5,025 bases of DNA, from positions 1 through 5,025 of the forward strand of contig CALFEY010000316.1 in the NCBI GenBank assembly GCA_937958295.1. The letters are read 5' to 3'. This stretch comes from an uncultured Pseudomonadota bacterium. Its GTDB lineage: Bacteria > Pseudomonadota > Gammaproteobacteria > Burkholderiales > Casimicrobiaceae. How positions within the stretch are numbered: the first letter of the stretch is position 1; each line of letters starts with the position of its first letter. Positions 1 to 5,025 of the stretch are shown piece after piece. The notes beneath the pieces were generated by a model, which was given only the letters and a program-made list of their open reading frames with translations, was not told the origin of the DNA and did no database searches. The position numbers and the translations under genes are program-made.

Positions 1-127
1 CGAGCGCGCGCGCGAAGGCCGGCGCATGCGCCTTGGCGTGGGCCACCTGCCGCCGCAACTGGGCAAGCTGCTCGCGCTCGCGCAGCGCGGGGTCGCGCGT
101 CTCGAGGGTATCGAAGTGGGAAGTCAT
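1..127 (-). CDS. Phenylacetate-CoA ligase-like (adenylate-forming) enzyme, N-terminal part only
   Basis: The gene starts with ATG at 127 and runs off the low-coordinate end of the window; 42 codons are visible. The peptide begins MTSHFDTLETRDPALRERE and continues with a stretch containing QVAHAKAHAPAFARAL (about residues 27-42). Seen: an 'ETRDP..RE' opening followed by an alanine-rich helix with regularly placed His residues. From family knowledge, this resembles the N-terminus of PaaK-like ligases, which make acyl-CoA from an aromatic carboxylate, ATP and CoA in the cytoplasm. The AMP-binding and catalytic motifs lie outside the window, so substrate and intactness cannot be judged. The start overlaps the stop of the YjbR-like gene by four bases (ATGA, 127-124), which supports this start and suggests coupled translation. 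The call rests on a short, low-complexity segment, so another acyl-CoA ligase is possible. Confidence 0.6.
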   Translation of the reverse strand, partial: MTSHFDTLETRDPALREREQLAQLRRQVAHAKAHAPAFARAL

Positions 128-489
128 TTCGGGGTGACCGCTCCGGTGATCGCGGCGCGCTCGCGCTGCGTGAGCTTCGCGAACACCAGCGCGTGGGAGG
201 TGGTGACGAGCTCGCACGCCGTGGTGTCGGTGAGCGCGCGGGCGTCTTCCACCTGCACCCAGTGCGCGCGGGCAAGATAAGGTGCGGGGATGATGCCGGG
301 GACGTCGGTGAGCTCGAGAAAGCGCGGCGGCTCGCACTTGAACGACAAGGTGGCGCCCTTCCCCTCCATGAGGAGGAACACCGCGAACATCTTGCCACCC
401 ACGCAATGGCACTCGTCGGCGCCCCACTTGATGTCGCGGGTCGCGCCCGGCAGGCGCGAGCAGAACTTGCGCAGGGTGTCGAAGTTCAC
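124..489 (-). CDS. MmcQ/YjbR family protein (CyaY-like fold), 121 aa
   Basis: This is a small cytoplasmic protein of 121 residues, the usual length for the MmcQ/YjbR family (formerly DUF419). Visible family features in order are LPGATRDIKWG (13-23), GGKMFAVF (31-38), the strand LSFKC (48-52), PAPYLARAHWVQVED (68-82) and the C-terminal SHALVFAKLT (98-107). Members have a CyaY-like alpha/beta fold and are often labelled DNA-binding, but their biochemical role is not settled, so no function is assigned. The start codon is GTG at 489, chosen because the protein then opens with the family-typical 'NFDTLRKFC.RLPGA' and no ATG or other common start lies just upstream. No strong Shine-Dalgarno precedes it. 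The gene begins 26 bases after the livF stop and its TGA overlaps the ligase ATG, so it is almost certainly co-transcribed with both. Confidence 0.85.
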   Translation of the reverse strand: MNFDTLRKFCSRLPGATRDIKWGADECHCVGGKMFAVFLLMEGKGATLSFKCEPPRFLELTDVPGIIPAPYLARAHWVQVEDARALTDTTACELVTTSHALVFAKLTQRERAAITGAVTPK

Positions 490-515
490 GCGGGAACCGC
501 CGATCGCGGCGCCTT

Positions 516-1352
516 TCAGGACAGCCAGCGCTTGCGCCGCCGATAGTGCTTGACGTCGCGGAAGCTGCGGCGGCCGCCGGAGGAGAGGCCCAGGTAGAAC
601 TCCTTCACGTCTTCGTTGGCGGCGAGCGCCTTGGCCTCGCCGTCCATCACCACGCGGCCGTTCTCGAGGATATAGCCGTAGTCGGCGTAGCGCAGCGCGA
701 CCATCGTGTTCTGCTCAGCGAGCAGGAACGACACGCGCTCCTTGGAGTTCAGGTCGCGCACGATCTCGAAGATCTCCTCGACGATCTGCGGCGCAAGACC
801 CATCGACGGCTCGTCGAGCAGGATCATGGCCGGCTTGGCCATCAGCGCGCGGCCCACGGCCGTCATTTGCTGCTCGCCGCCCGACGTGTAGCCCGCGAGG
901 CTCGTGCGCCGCTGCTTCAGCCGGGGAAAATAGTGGTAGACCTTTTCCAGCGCCTGCGCGATCTCGCCGCGCGACACGTTGCGCGTGAAGGCGCCGGTGA
1001 GGAGGTTCTCCTCCACCGTGAGATGCGCGAAGCAGTGCCGGCCTTCCATCACCTGGCACACGCCCATGCGCACGAGCGCGTTGGTGGTGAGCTTGTCCAC
1101 CCGCGTGCCCTTGTACTCGATCGTACCCTTGGTCACGTCGCCGCGCTCGGCAGCGAGCAGGTTGCTGATGGCCTTGAGCGTGGTGCTCTTGCCCGCGCCA
1201 TTGGCGCCGAGCAAGGCGACGATGCGACCTTCCGGGACCTCGAGCGATACGCCCTTCAGCACCAGGATCACGTGGTCGTAGATCACCTCGATGTTGTTCA
1301 CCGAAAGGTACTTCATGGCGGGCGCCGAAGCGGAGACGGGAGCGGCTTGCAT
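516..1352 (-). CDS. livF: HAAT-family ABC transporter ATP-binding protein LivF
   Basis: This is one of the two cytoplasmic ATPases of the importer, 278 residues. Seen in order: Walker A GANGAGKST (49-57), Q-loop Gln100 in CQVMEGRHCF, an ABC signature TSGGE (156-160) in place of LSGGQ, Walker B MILLDEP (176-182) with D-loop SMGLAP, and AEQN (212-215) at the switch position, where LivF proteins usually carry VEQN rather than the usual His. The C-terminus carries a basic tail after the ABC domain, GRRSFRDVKHYRRRKRWLS (260-278); as I recall, such a tail occurs in LivF proteins encoded next to CoA-ligase genes. The start is uncertain: ATG at 1352 and ATG at 1316 (MKYLSVNN) are both in frame and neither has a good Shine-Dalgarno. 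The longer form is given. The gene lies 64 bases after the binding-protein gene and 26 before the YjbR-like gene. Confidence 0.93.
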   Translation of the reverse strand: MQAAPVSASAPAMKYLSVNNIEVIYDHVILVLKGVSLEVPEGRIVALLGANGAGKSTTLKAISNLLAAERGDVTKGTIEYKGTRVDKLTTNALVRMGVCQVMEGRHCFAHLTVEENLLTGAFTRNVSRGEIAQALEKVYHYFPRLKQRRTSLAGYTSGGEQQMTAVGRALMAKPAMILLDEPSMGLAPQIVEEIFEIVRDLNSKERVSFLLAEQNTMVALRYADYGYILENGRVVMDGEAKALAANEDVKEFYLGLSSGGRRSFRDVKHYRRRKRWLS

Positions 1353-1370
1353 GATCGTCGGGGTCGGTAA

Positions 1371-1406
1371 CGCCGGCCTCCCCCACGCGTGCGGGAGAGG
1401 CCGACG
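1371..1406 (-). terminator. Intercistronic 16-bp stem-loop (attenuator, mRNA stabiliser or REP-like palindrome)
   Basis: In the minus-strand RNA, the 16-base arm 1406-1391 pairs along its whole length with 1386-1371, leaving a four-base ACGC loop (1390-1387). Thirteen pairs are Watson-Crick and three are G-U wobbles. Those three positions would be C-A mismatches in a plus-strand RNA, so the perfect stem exists only in the sense of the operon. It starts 10 bases after the binding-protein stop codon. No U-run follows, so it is not a classical intrinsic terminator. By analogy with other ABC importer operons, such a hairpin could protect the 3' end of the abundant binding-protein message and lower livF expression. 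The core, with arms like GGGAGAGGCC, also resembles dispersed palindromes common in GC-rich proteobacteria. The structure is seen directly; the role is inferred. Confidence 0.6.
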
Positions 1407-1416
1407 GGCGTGGCGG

Positions 1417-2730
1417 CTAGCTTTCCTTGCTGCAATCGCGCGCGGTGATCTTCTTCTCCGCGGCGTACTTGGCGGCGCTCTCGTCCACCATCTTGCGCAC
1501 CATCTCCTTATCGCCGGACATGAACGGCGTGAGCGGCTTGAACCCCTTGCCGTCCCATTGCTGGAAGCGGACCATGCCCGAGCCCTCGTGATCCACGCAG
1601 CTCGTCTTGATGGGCGGGAACATGCCGCCGGCGCCGAGCTCCTTGATGCGGGCCTCGGTCAGGTTGAGGTTTTCGAGTCCCCAGCGCACCTGCTCGGGCG
1701 TCATGACCTTGCCCTTGCCGTACTTCTCCTGCGCCTTGCGGATGGCCTCCACGATGATGATCCCGTAGGTCACGCCGCGCGTGTGGTAGATCGAGCCCTG
1801 GCGCGAGGAGTCCTCAAGGTTGCCCTTGCCGGAGGCGTAGAGCTTCTTCGAGATGTCCTGCATCACTGGGAAGTTCGTGCCCGGGGCGGAGAACGCCGCC
1901 GTGACGTAGCCCTTCGCCGCATCGCCGGCGGGAATCACGTCTTCCTCGGAGCCGGCCCACCACACGCCGAGCACCTTGTCACGCGGGAAGCCCACCTTGG
2001 CGGCGGCCTTGAGCGCCGTGGGATTCATCACCCCCCAGCCCCACAGGATGACGTAGTCGGGACGCGCCTGGCGGATCTGCAGCCACTGCGATTCCTGCGT
2101 GTTGCCAGGATGCGCGACGGGAATCTTGATGAGCTCGAAGCCGTACTTGGCAGCGAGCGCGTCGAAGACCGGGAGCGGCTCCTTGCCGAAGGCGGAGTCG
2201 TGGTAGAGGTCCACGACCTTCTTGCCCTTCAGCTTGTCCATCCCGCCGGCCTGCTGGCCCAGGTAGCTGATCATCGCCGCAGCCTGGCTCCAGTAGCTCG
2301 TGCCGATCGGATAGACCCACGGGAACACGCGCCCGTCCGCGGCATTGGCGCTGCCGTAGCCGAAGGTGGTCATGGGGATCTTGTCCGTGCCCACGCGGTC
2401 GAGCAGGCCATAGGCAATGCCCGTGGACAGCGGCTCGACGGTGGTGGCCCCGCCCTTCACCTTCTTGAGGCGCTCGTAGCATTCCACGCCGCGCGAGGCG
2501 TTGTACTCCGTCTCGCACTCTTCGTAGGCGATCTTCACGCCATTGATGCCGCCCGTGGCGTTGATGAGGTTGAAGTAGTCGATCGCACCACCGAAGTAGC
2601 CTGAGCCGCCGGCGGCGTAGGGACCCACCCGATAGGACAGGATCGGGATGAACTGCTCGCTCTGCGCCACGGCGGTCGCCGCAACACCGAGCATGGTGAG
2701 GCCCAGCAGGGCCGATTTCATTGCCTTCAT
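1417..2730 (-). CDS. HAAT-family ABC transporter periplasmic substrate-binding protein
   Basis: This 437-residue type 1 periplasmic binding protein (Peripla_BP_6, LivJ/LivK-like) captures the solute for LivHMGF. A signal peptide is clear: basic MKAMK, hydrophobic core ALLGLTMLGVAATA, and an AVA site with likely cleavage after residue 22, before QSEQ. The first lobe contains YFNLINATGGINGVKI (52-67) and the likely ligand loop EPLSTG (99-104); the second contains KKVVDLYHDSAFGKE (170-184) and the hinge-side PDYVILWGWG (224-233). Four cysteines (72, 84, 378, 433) could form disulfides. It is longer than E. coli LivJ/LivK (about 370 residues), and a BCAA specificity cannot be claimed. The ATG at 2730 is chosen because AAGGAGGAG lies six bases upstream and it gives a normal signal peptide; the frame is open upstream to 2889, but that part lacks protein-like composition. 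A putative promoter lies in the 193-base gap before it. Confidence 0.93.
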   Translation of the reverse strand: MKAMKSALLGLTMLGVAATAVAQSEQFIPILSYRVGPYAAGGSGYFGGAIDYFNLINATGGINGVKIAYEECETEYNASRGVECYERLKKVKGGATTVEPLSTGIAYGLLDRVGTDKIPMTTFGYGSANAADGRVFPWVYPIGTSYWSQAAAMISYLGQQAGGMDKLKGKKVVDLYHDSAFGKEPLPVFDALAAKYGFELIKIPVAHPGNTQESQWLQIRQARPDYVILWGWGVMNPTALKAAAKVGFPRDKVLGVWWAGSEEDVIPAGDAAKGYVTAAFSAPGTNFPVMQDISKKLYASGKGNLEDSSRQGSIYHTRGVTYGIIIVEAIRKAQEKYGKGKVMTPEQVRWGLENLNLTEARIKELGAGGMFPPIKTSCVDHEGSGMVRFQQWDGKGFKPLTPFMSGDKEMVRKMVDESAAKYAAEKKITARDCSKES

Positions 2731-2734
2731 GTTG

Positions 2735-2743
2735 CTCCTCCTT
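2735..2743 (-). promoter_or_regulatory. Strong Shine-Dalgarno for the binding-protein gene
   Basis: The minus strand reads AAGGAGGAGCAAC immediately before the ATG at 2730. The GGAGG core ends six bases from the start codon, near-ideal spacing. It is clearly the best ribosome site in the window; livH, livM and livF lack a comparable one. This decides the binding-protein start against the in-frame upstream ATG at 2889 and Met4, and fits the need for excess binding protein over permease. Confidence 0.85.
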
Positions 2744-2790
2744 CGCGAATCTCTCCTGAACGGAGATGGATGAATGACGAACGCGGTCGC

Positions 2791-2819
2791 ATTGTGGTCG
2801 CTGCCGCAGGCGCTGTCGA
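2791..2819 (-). promoter_or_regulatory. Putative sigma70-type promoter for the binding-protein gene
   Basis: On the minus strand, TCGACA (2819-2814) matches the -35 consensus TTGACA at five of six positions. After a 17-base spacer, CACAAT (2796-2791) matches the -10 consensus TATAAT at four of six. Transcription would start near 2784 and give a leader of about 54 bases before the ATG at 2730. The largest gap in the cluster is a sensible place for an internal promoter that boosts binding-protein and downstream expression. No operator is recognised. Matches of this quality can occur by chance. Confidence 0.4.
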
Positions 2820-2889
2820 CGGCGCGGCGTTGCGCACTGCAGCAGCCCGGGCCGCGCCTCGCGTGCCGAGCGTCGCCCGCCCGCCACAA

Positions 2890-2923
2890 GGGACGAGCGC
2901 CCGGAGACGACCCGGCGTCGCCC
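2890..2923 (-). terminator. Weak GC-rich stem-loop after livM
   Basis: Directly after the livM stop, minus-strand bases 2923-2912 can pair with 2904-2890 around a seven-base loop. The stem has 12 pairs but needs three bulged bases on the 3' side, and only two T residues follow. It may reduce readthrough from livHM into the binding-protein gene, but in DNA this GC-rich such a structure may be coincidental. Confidence 0.25.
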
Positions 2924-4000
2924 TCAGTAAGGAAATGGCCATAGCCGCAGCTTCTCCTTGCCGATCTGCCACAGACGGGCCAGCCCGTGCGGCTCGACGA
3001 TGAGGAAGAAGATGATGAGCCCGCCGAAGACCATCAGCTCGAGATTCGAGGTGATGCTCCTGGATACGGACAAGTGGACGGTGTTCTCGAGGAAGCTCAC
3101 GAGGAGGCTCAGGAGAATGGGCAGCAGGGCGATGAACGCGCTGCCGAGGAACGAGCCCAGGATCGTGCCCACCCCTCCGATGATGATCATGAACAGGATG
3201 CGGAACGACAGGTCGAGGTTGTAGGCCTCCGGCTCCACCGTGCCGAGGTAGAGGTAGGCGTACAGCGCGCCCGCCACGCCGGCGTAGAACGAGCTGATCG
3301 CGAAGGCGAGGAGCTTGGTGGGCATGAGGCGGATACCGATCACCTCGGCCGCGACGTCCATGTCGCGCACCGCCATCCAGGCGCGACCCGTGTTGCTGCG
3401 CGCGAGGTTCTTCGCCGCGAGCGCCATCACCGCCACGATGGACAGCACAAGGAGGTACTTCGATGCCGGCGTTGTGAATGCGTAGCCCAGGATCTCGACC
3501 CGCTGCGCGGTGATCACGCCGGACGAGCTGTAGTTCGAGAACCAGCCCACCTTCGACAGGCACCACAGGATGAAGAACTGCGCGGCAAGCGTGGCCACCG
3601 CGAGGTAGAAGCCGCGGATGCGCAAGCTCGGCAGGCCGAACACGATGCCCACCAGCGCCGCCATCACGCCGCCGCCCACGAACGCCAGCAGCACCGGCAT
3701 GTGCGGCACGCGCAGCATGAAGTTGTAAGCGGCAAACGCGCCGACGGCCATGAACGCGGCGGTGCCGAGCGAGAGTTGCCCGCAGTAGCCCGTGAGGATG
3801 TTGAGGCCGATAGCTGCGAGCGCCAGGATGAGGAACGGGATGAGGATCGCCGAGAAGACATACGGCGTGGCCACGAACGGCACCACGACGAACGCCGCCA
3901 CGAGGATGATCGCGATCCCGATCCGGTCCTGGCGGATCGGAAAGATGGCGGCGTCCTTTTCGTAGGACGTCTTGAACTGGCCGGCTTCGCGGTAGAACAT
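2924..4000 (-). CDS. livM: HAAT-family ABC transporter inner-membrane permease LivM
   Basis: This is the second permease subunit, 358 residues, pairing with LivH in the inner membrane. After a polar N-terminal segment (1-26), hydrophobic segments lie at about 27-45, 49-70, 78-96, 103-123, 131-148, 182-198, 229-252, 265-282, 284-304 and 322-337. The LivM hallmark GLNILTGYCGQLSLGTAAFM is at 65-84. The cytoplasmic coupling loop GRAWMAVRDMDVAAEVIGI (205-223) is the EAA-like segment that contacts the ATPase, and IIGGVGTILGSFLGS (273-287) is the second conserved glycine-rich segment. The protein ends with VEPHGLARLW and a short basic tail, and length is normal for LivM. The ATG at 4000 lies 42 bases after the livH stop. 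Only a weak AGGCGA, ten bases upstream, could serve as ribosome site. The gap contains a C-rich run on the coding strand. The gene appears intact. Confidence 0.95.
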   Translation of the reverse strand: MFYREAGQFKTSYEKDAAIFPIRQDRIGIAIILVAAFVVVPFVATPYVFSAILIPFLILALAAIGLNILTGYCGQLSLGTAAFMAVGAFAAYNFMLRVPHMPVLLAFVGGGVMAALVGIVFGLPSLRIRGFYLAVATLAAQFFILWCLSKVGWFSNYSSSGVITAQRVEILGYAFTTPASKYLLVLSIVAVMALAAKNLARSNTGRAWMAVRDMDVAAEVIGIRLMPTKLLAFAISSFYAGVAGALYAYLYLGTVEPEAYNLDLSFRILFMIIIGGVGTILGSFLGSAFIALLPILLSLLVSFLENTVHLSVSRSITSNLELMVFGGLIIFFLIVEPHGLARLWQIGKEKLRLWPFPY

Positions 4001-4042
4001 CGGAGGGAGGTCGCCTGGAGCTTTAGGGGGTGGGGGCCGACG

Positions 4043-4936
4043 TCAGATGCGGCGGATGATCTTCTCGCCGAACAGCCCTTCCGGCCGCACGAGCAGGAAC
4101 AGGAGCGCAAGCACATAGGGGAACCATCCCTCGATGCCACCGCCCACGTAGGGCCCGAGGTAGACCTCGGCCACCTTCTCGGTGGCACCAATGATGAGGC
4201 CGCCCACGATCGCGCCGGGGATCGACTCGAAGCCACCGAGGATCAGCACCGGCAGCGCCTTCAGCGCCACGAAGGTCAGCGCGAACTGCACGCCGTTGCG
4301 GGCGCCCCAGAGCAATCCCGCCACCAGCGCGACGAAACCCGCCACGCCCCACACGATGCCCCAGATCTGCTGCAGGGGGATGCCCACCGCGAGCGCTGCC
4401 TGGTGATCGTCGGCCACCGCGCGCAACGCCCGCCCGATGCGCGTGCGACTGAAGAAGAGCGCCAGCGCCGTCACGAGCAGGGCCGCCACCCCGGCCGCCG
4501 CGAGGTCGAACTTGGAAATGTTCATGCCCCACTGGTCCGAGAGCCATTGCAACGGCTCGTCCTGCAGGCCGAGGTCGAGCGCGCGCACGTTCGCACCCCA
4601 CATCATCTGGGCCAGGCCCTCCACGAAGAACGTGAGGCCGATGGTGGCCATGAAGAGCGTGATCTGCGGCTGGTTCACGAGCGGGCGCAGCACGATGCGC
4701 TCGGTGGCGAGGCCGAGCAGCACCATCACCACCAGTGTGGCGGGAATGGCGAGCCACCAGGGCAGCCCGAGCTCGAGCAGCCCCACGTAGGTGAGCGCGG
4801 CGAAGAAGACCATCGCCCCCTGCGCGAAATTGAACACGCCCGACGCCTTGTAGATCAGCACGAAACCGAGCGCCACGAGCGAGTACATGACGCCCGAGAG
4901 CAGGCCGCCGATCAGGACTTCGAGAAAGAAGGACAT
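4043..4936 (-). CDS. livH: HAAT-family ABC transporter inner-membrane permease LivH
   Basis: This is the first permease subunit, 297 residues, close to the usual LivH length. The opening LIGGLLSGVMYSLVALGFVL (8-27) and following IYKASGVFNFAQGAMVFFAA (28-47) are classic LivH signatures. Further hydrophobic segments lie at about 60-78, 91-110, 145-163, 190-210, 217-236, 240-257 and 270-285. The cytoplasmic coupling loop GRALRAVADDHQAALAVGI (168-186) is the EAA-like ATPase contact, followed by ILGGFESIPGAIVGGLIIG (232-250) and the C-terminal LLVRPEGLFGE (281-291). With LivM it forms the solute path across the inner membrane. The ATG at 4936 lies 34 bases after the livG stop without a good Shine-Dalgarno, which suggests dependence on translation of the upstream gene. 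No frameshift or missing motif is seen. Confidence 0.95.
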   Translation of the reverse strand: MSFFLEVLIGGLLSGVMYSLVALGFVLIYKASGVFNFAQGAMVFFAALTYVGLLELGLPWWLAIPATLVVMVLLGLATERIVLRPLVNQPQITLFMATIGLTFFVEGLAQMMWGANVRALDLGLQDEPLQWLSDQWGMNISKFDLAAAGVAALLVTALALFFSRTRIGRALRAVADDHQAALAVGIPLQQIWGIVWGVAGFVALVAGLLWGARNGVQFALTFVALKALPVLILGGFESIPGAIVGGLIIGATEKVAEVYLGPYVGGGIEGWFPYVLALLFLLVRPEGLFGEKIIRRI

Positions 4937-4970
4937 GGGCTTCGCAGTGGGAGTTCGAAGGTCGGGCGTG

Positions 4971-5025
4971 TCAGTGAGCGACGCCGAGGTAGGCGTCGAT
5001 CACCGCCTTGCTCGCGCGCACTTCG
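4971..5025 (-). CDS. livG: HAAT-family ABC transporter ATP-binding protein LivG, C-terminal end only
   Basis: Only the last 17 codons and the TGA (4973-4971) are in the window; the gene enters from the high-coordinate edge. The visible peptide is EVRASKAVIDAYLGVAH. A 'V..AYLG' ending is typical of LivG, where the C-terminal segment follows the ABC domain. The position directly upstream of livH, and the need for a second ATPase beside LivF, agree with this. No ATPase motif is visible, so the call rests on the tail and on gene order. Confidence 0.8.
   Translation of the reverse strand, partial: EVRASKAVIDAYLGVAH

Noticed and set aside
546..1370. Open frame of 274 codons on the plus strand, antisense to livF
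   Set aside because: It mirrors the strongly supported ATPase gene, shows low-complexity His/Arg/Ala composition, and has no recognisable motif.
1291..2604. Open frame of 437 codons on the plus strand, antisense to the binding-protein gene
   Set aside because: The product is rich in Ala, Arg, Leu, His and Val with no recognisable domain, and the opposite strand has an unmistakable binding protein. Long antisense open frames are expected in GC-rich coding DNA.
2731..2889. In-frame 53-residue N-terminal extension of the binding protein starting at ATG 2889
   Set aside because: It would bury the signal peptide, has no ribosome site, and overlaps the promoter candidate. The ATG at 2730 has an ideal Shine-Dalgarno.
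2727..3566. Minus-strand open frame overlapping livM and the start of the binding-protein gene in another frame
   Set aside because: It is an Arg- and His-rich shadow of livM, which has clear permease motifs and membrane segments.
4001..4042. G-rich run on the plus strand between livH and livM (two runs of five G plus shorter ones), considered as a G-quadruplex
   Set aside because: Only two long G-runs occur close together and the others are short and irregularly spaced. In the transcript the run is C-rich, so an RNA quadruplex is not expected.
4023..4757. Minus-strand open frame within livH in another frame
   Set aside because: The composition is Arg/Gly/Ala-rich without membrane segments, whereas livH in the other frame carries all family motifs.
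1..5025. Search by eye for CRISPR arrays, tRNA/rRNA genes, insertion-sequence ends and att-like direct repeats
   Set aside because: No regularly spaced repeats, no tRNA cloverleaf with a conserved T-loop, no transposase-like product and no flanking direct repeats were seen. The window is almost fully occupied by the seven genes.

Overview
The window is a compact, GC-rich stretch (about two thirds G+C by eye) in which every supported gene lies on the minus strand. Read in the direction of transcription, from high to low coordinates, the order is: 3' end of livG (ATPase), livH (permease), livM (permease), a periplasmic substrate-binding protein, livF (ATPase), a small MmcQ/YjbR-family protein, and the 5' end of an adenylate-forming CoA ligase that resembles phenylacetate-CoA ligase. 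GC content, gene order and protein flavour suggest a betaproteobacterium (Burkholderiales or Rhodocyclales type). This is inferred from resemblance; no rRNA or other taxonomic marker is present.

Region by region: 4971-5025 holds the last 17 codons of livG. 4043-4936 and 2924-4000 are livH and livM, with gaps of only 34 and 42 bases before them. The 193-base gap at 2731-2923 is the largest non-coding stretch; it holds a plausible sigma70-type promoter, a strong Shine-Dalgarno sequence for the binding-protein gene, and a weak GC-rich stem-loop just after livM. 1417-2730 is the binding protein with a clear signal peptide. The 64-base gap at 1353-1416 holds a 16-bp stem-loop. 516-1352 is livF, 124-489 the YjbR-like gene, and 1-127 the start of the ligase, joined to yjbR by an ATGA stop/start overlap. 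No gap exceeds 300 bases.

Together the genes encode a complete hydrophobic-amino-acid-type (HAAT) ABC importer: the binding protein captures a solute in the periplasm, LivH and LivM form the channel, and LivG and LivF hydrolyse ATP. The CoA ligase at the end of the cluster suggests that the imported solute is a carboxylic acid, possibly aromatic, that is activated to its CoA thioester on entry, rather than leucine/isoleucine/valine. This substrate idea is inference from context.

I see no clearly novel system. The points most worth a second look are the orientation-specific stem-loop after the binding-protein gene, the internal promoter before it, and the YjbR-like gene placed between the importer and the ligase.
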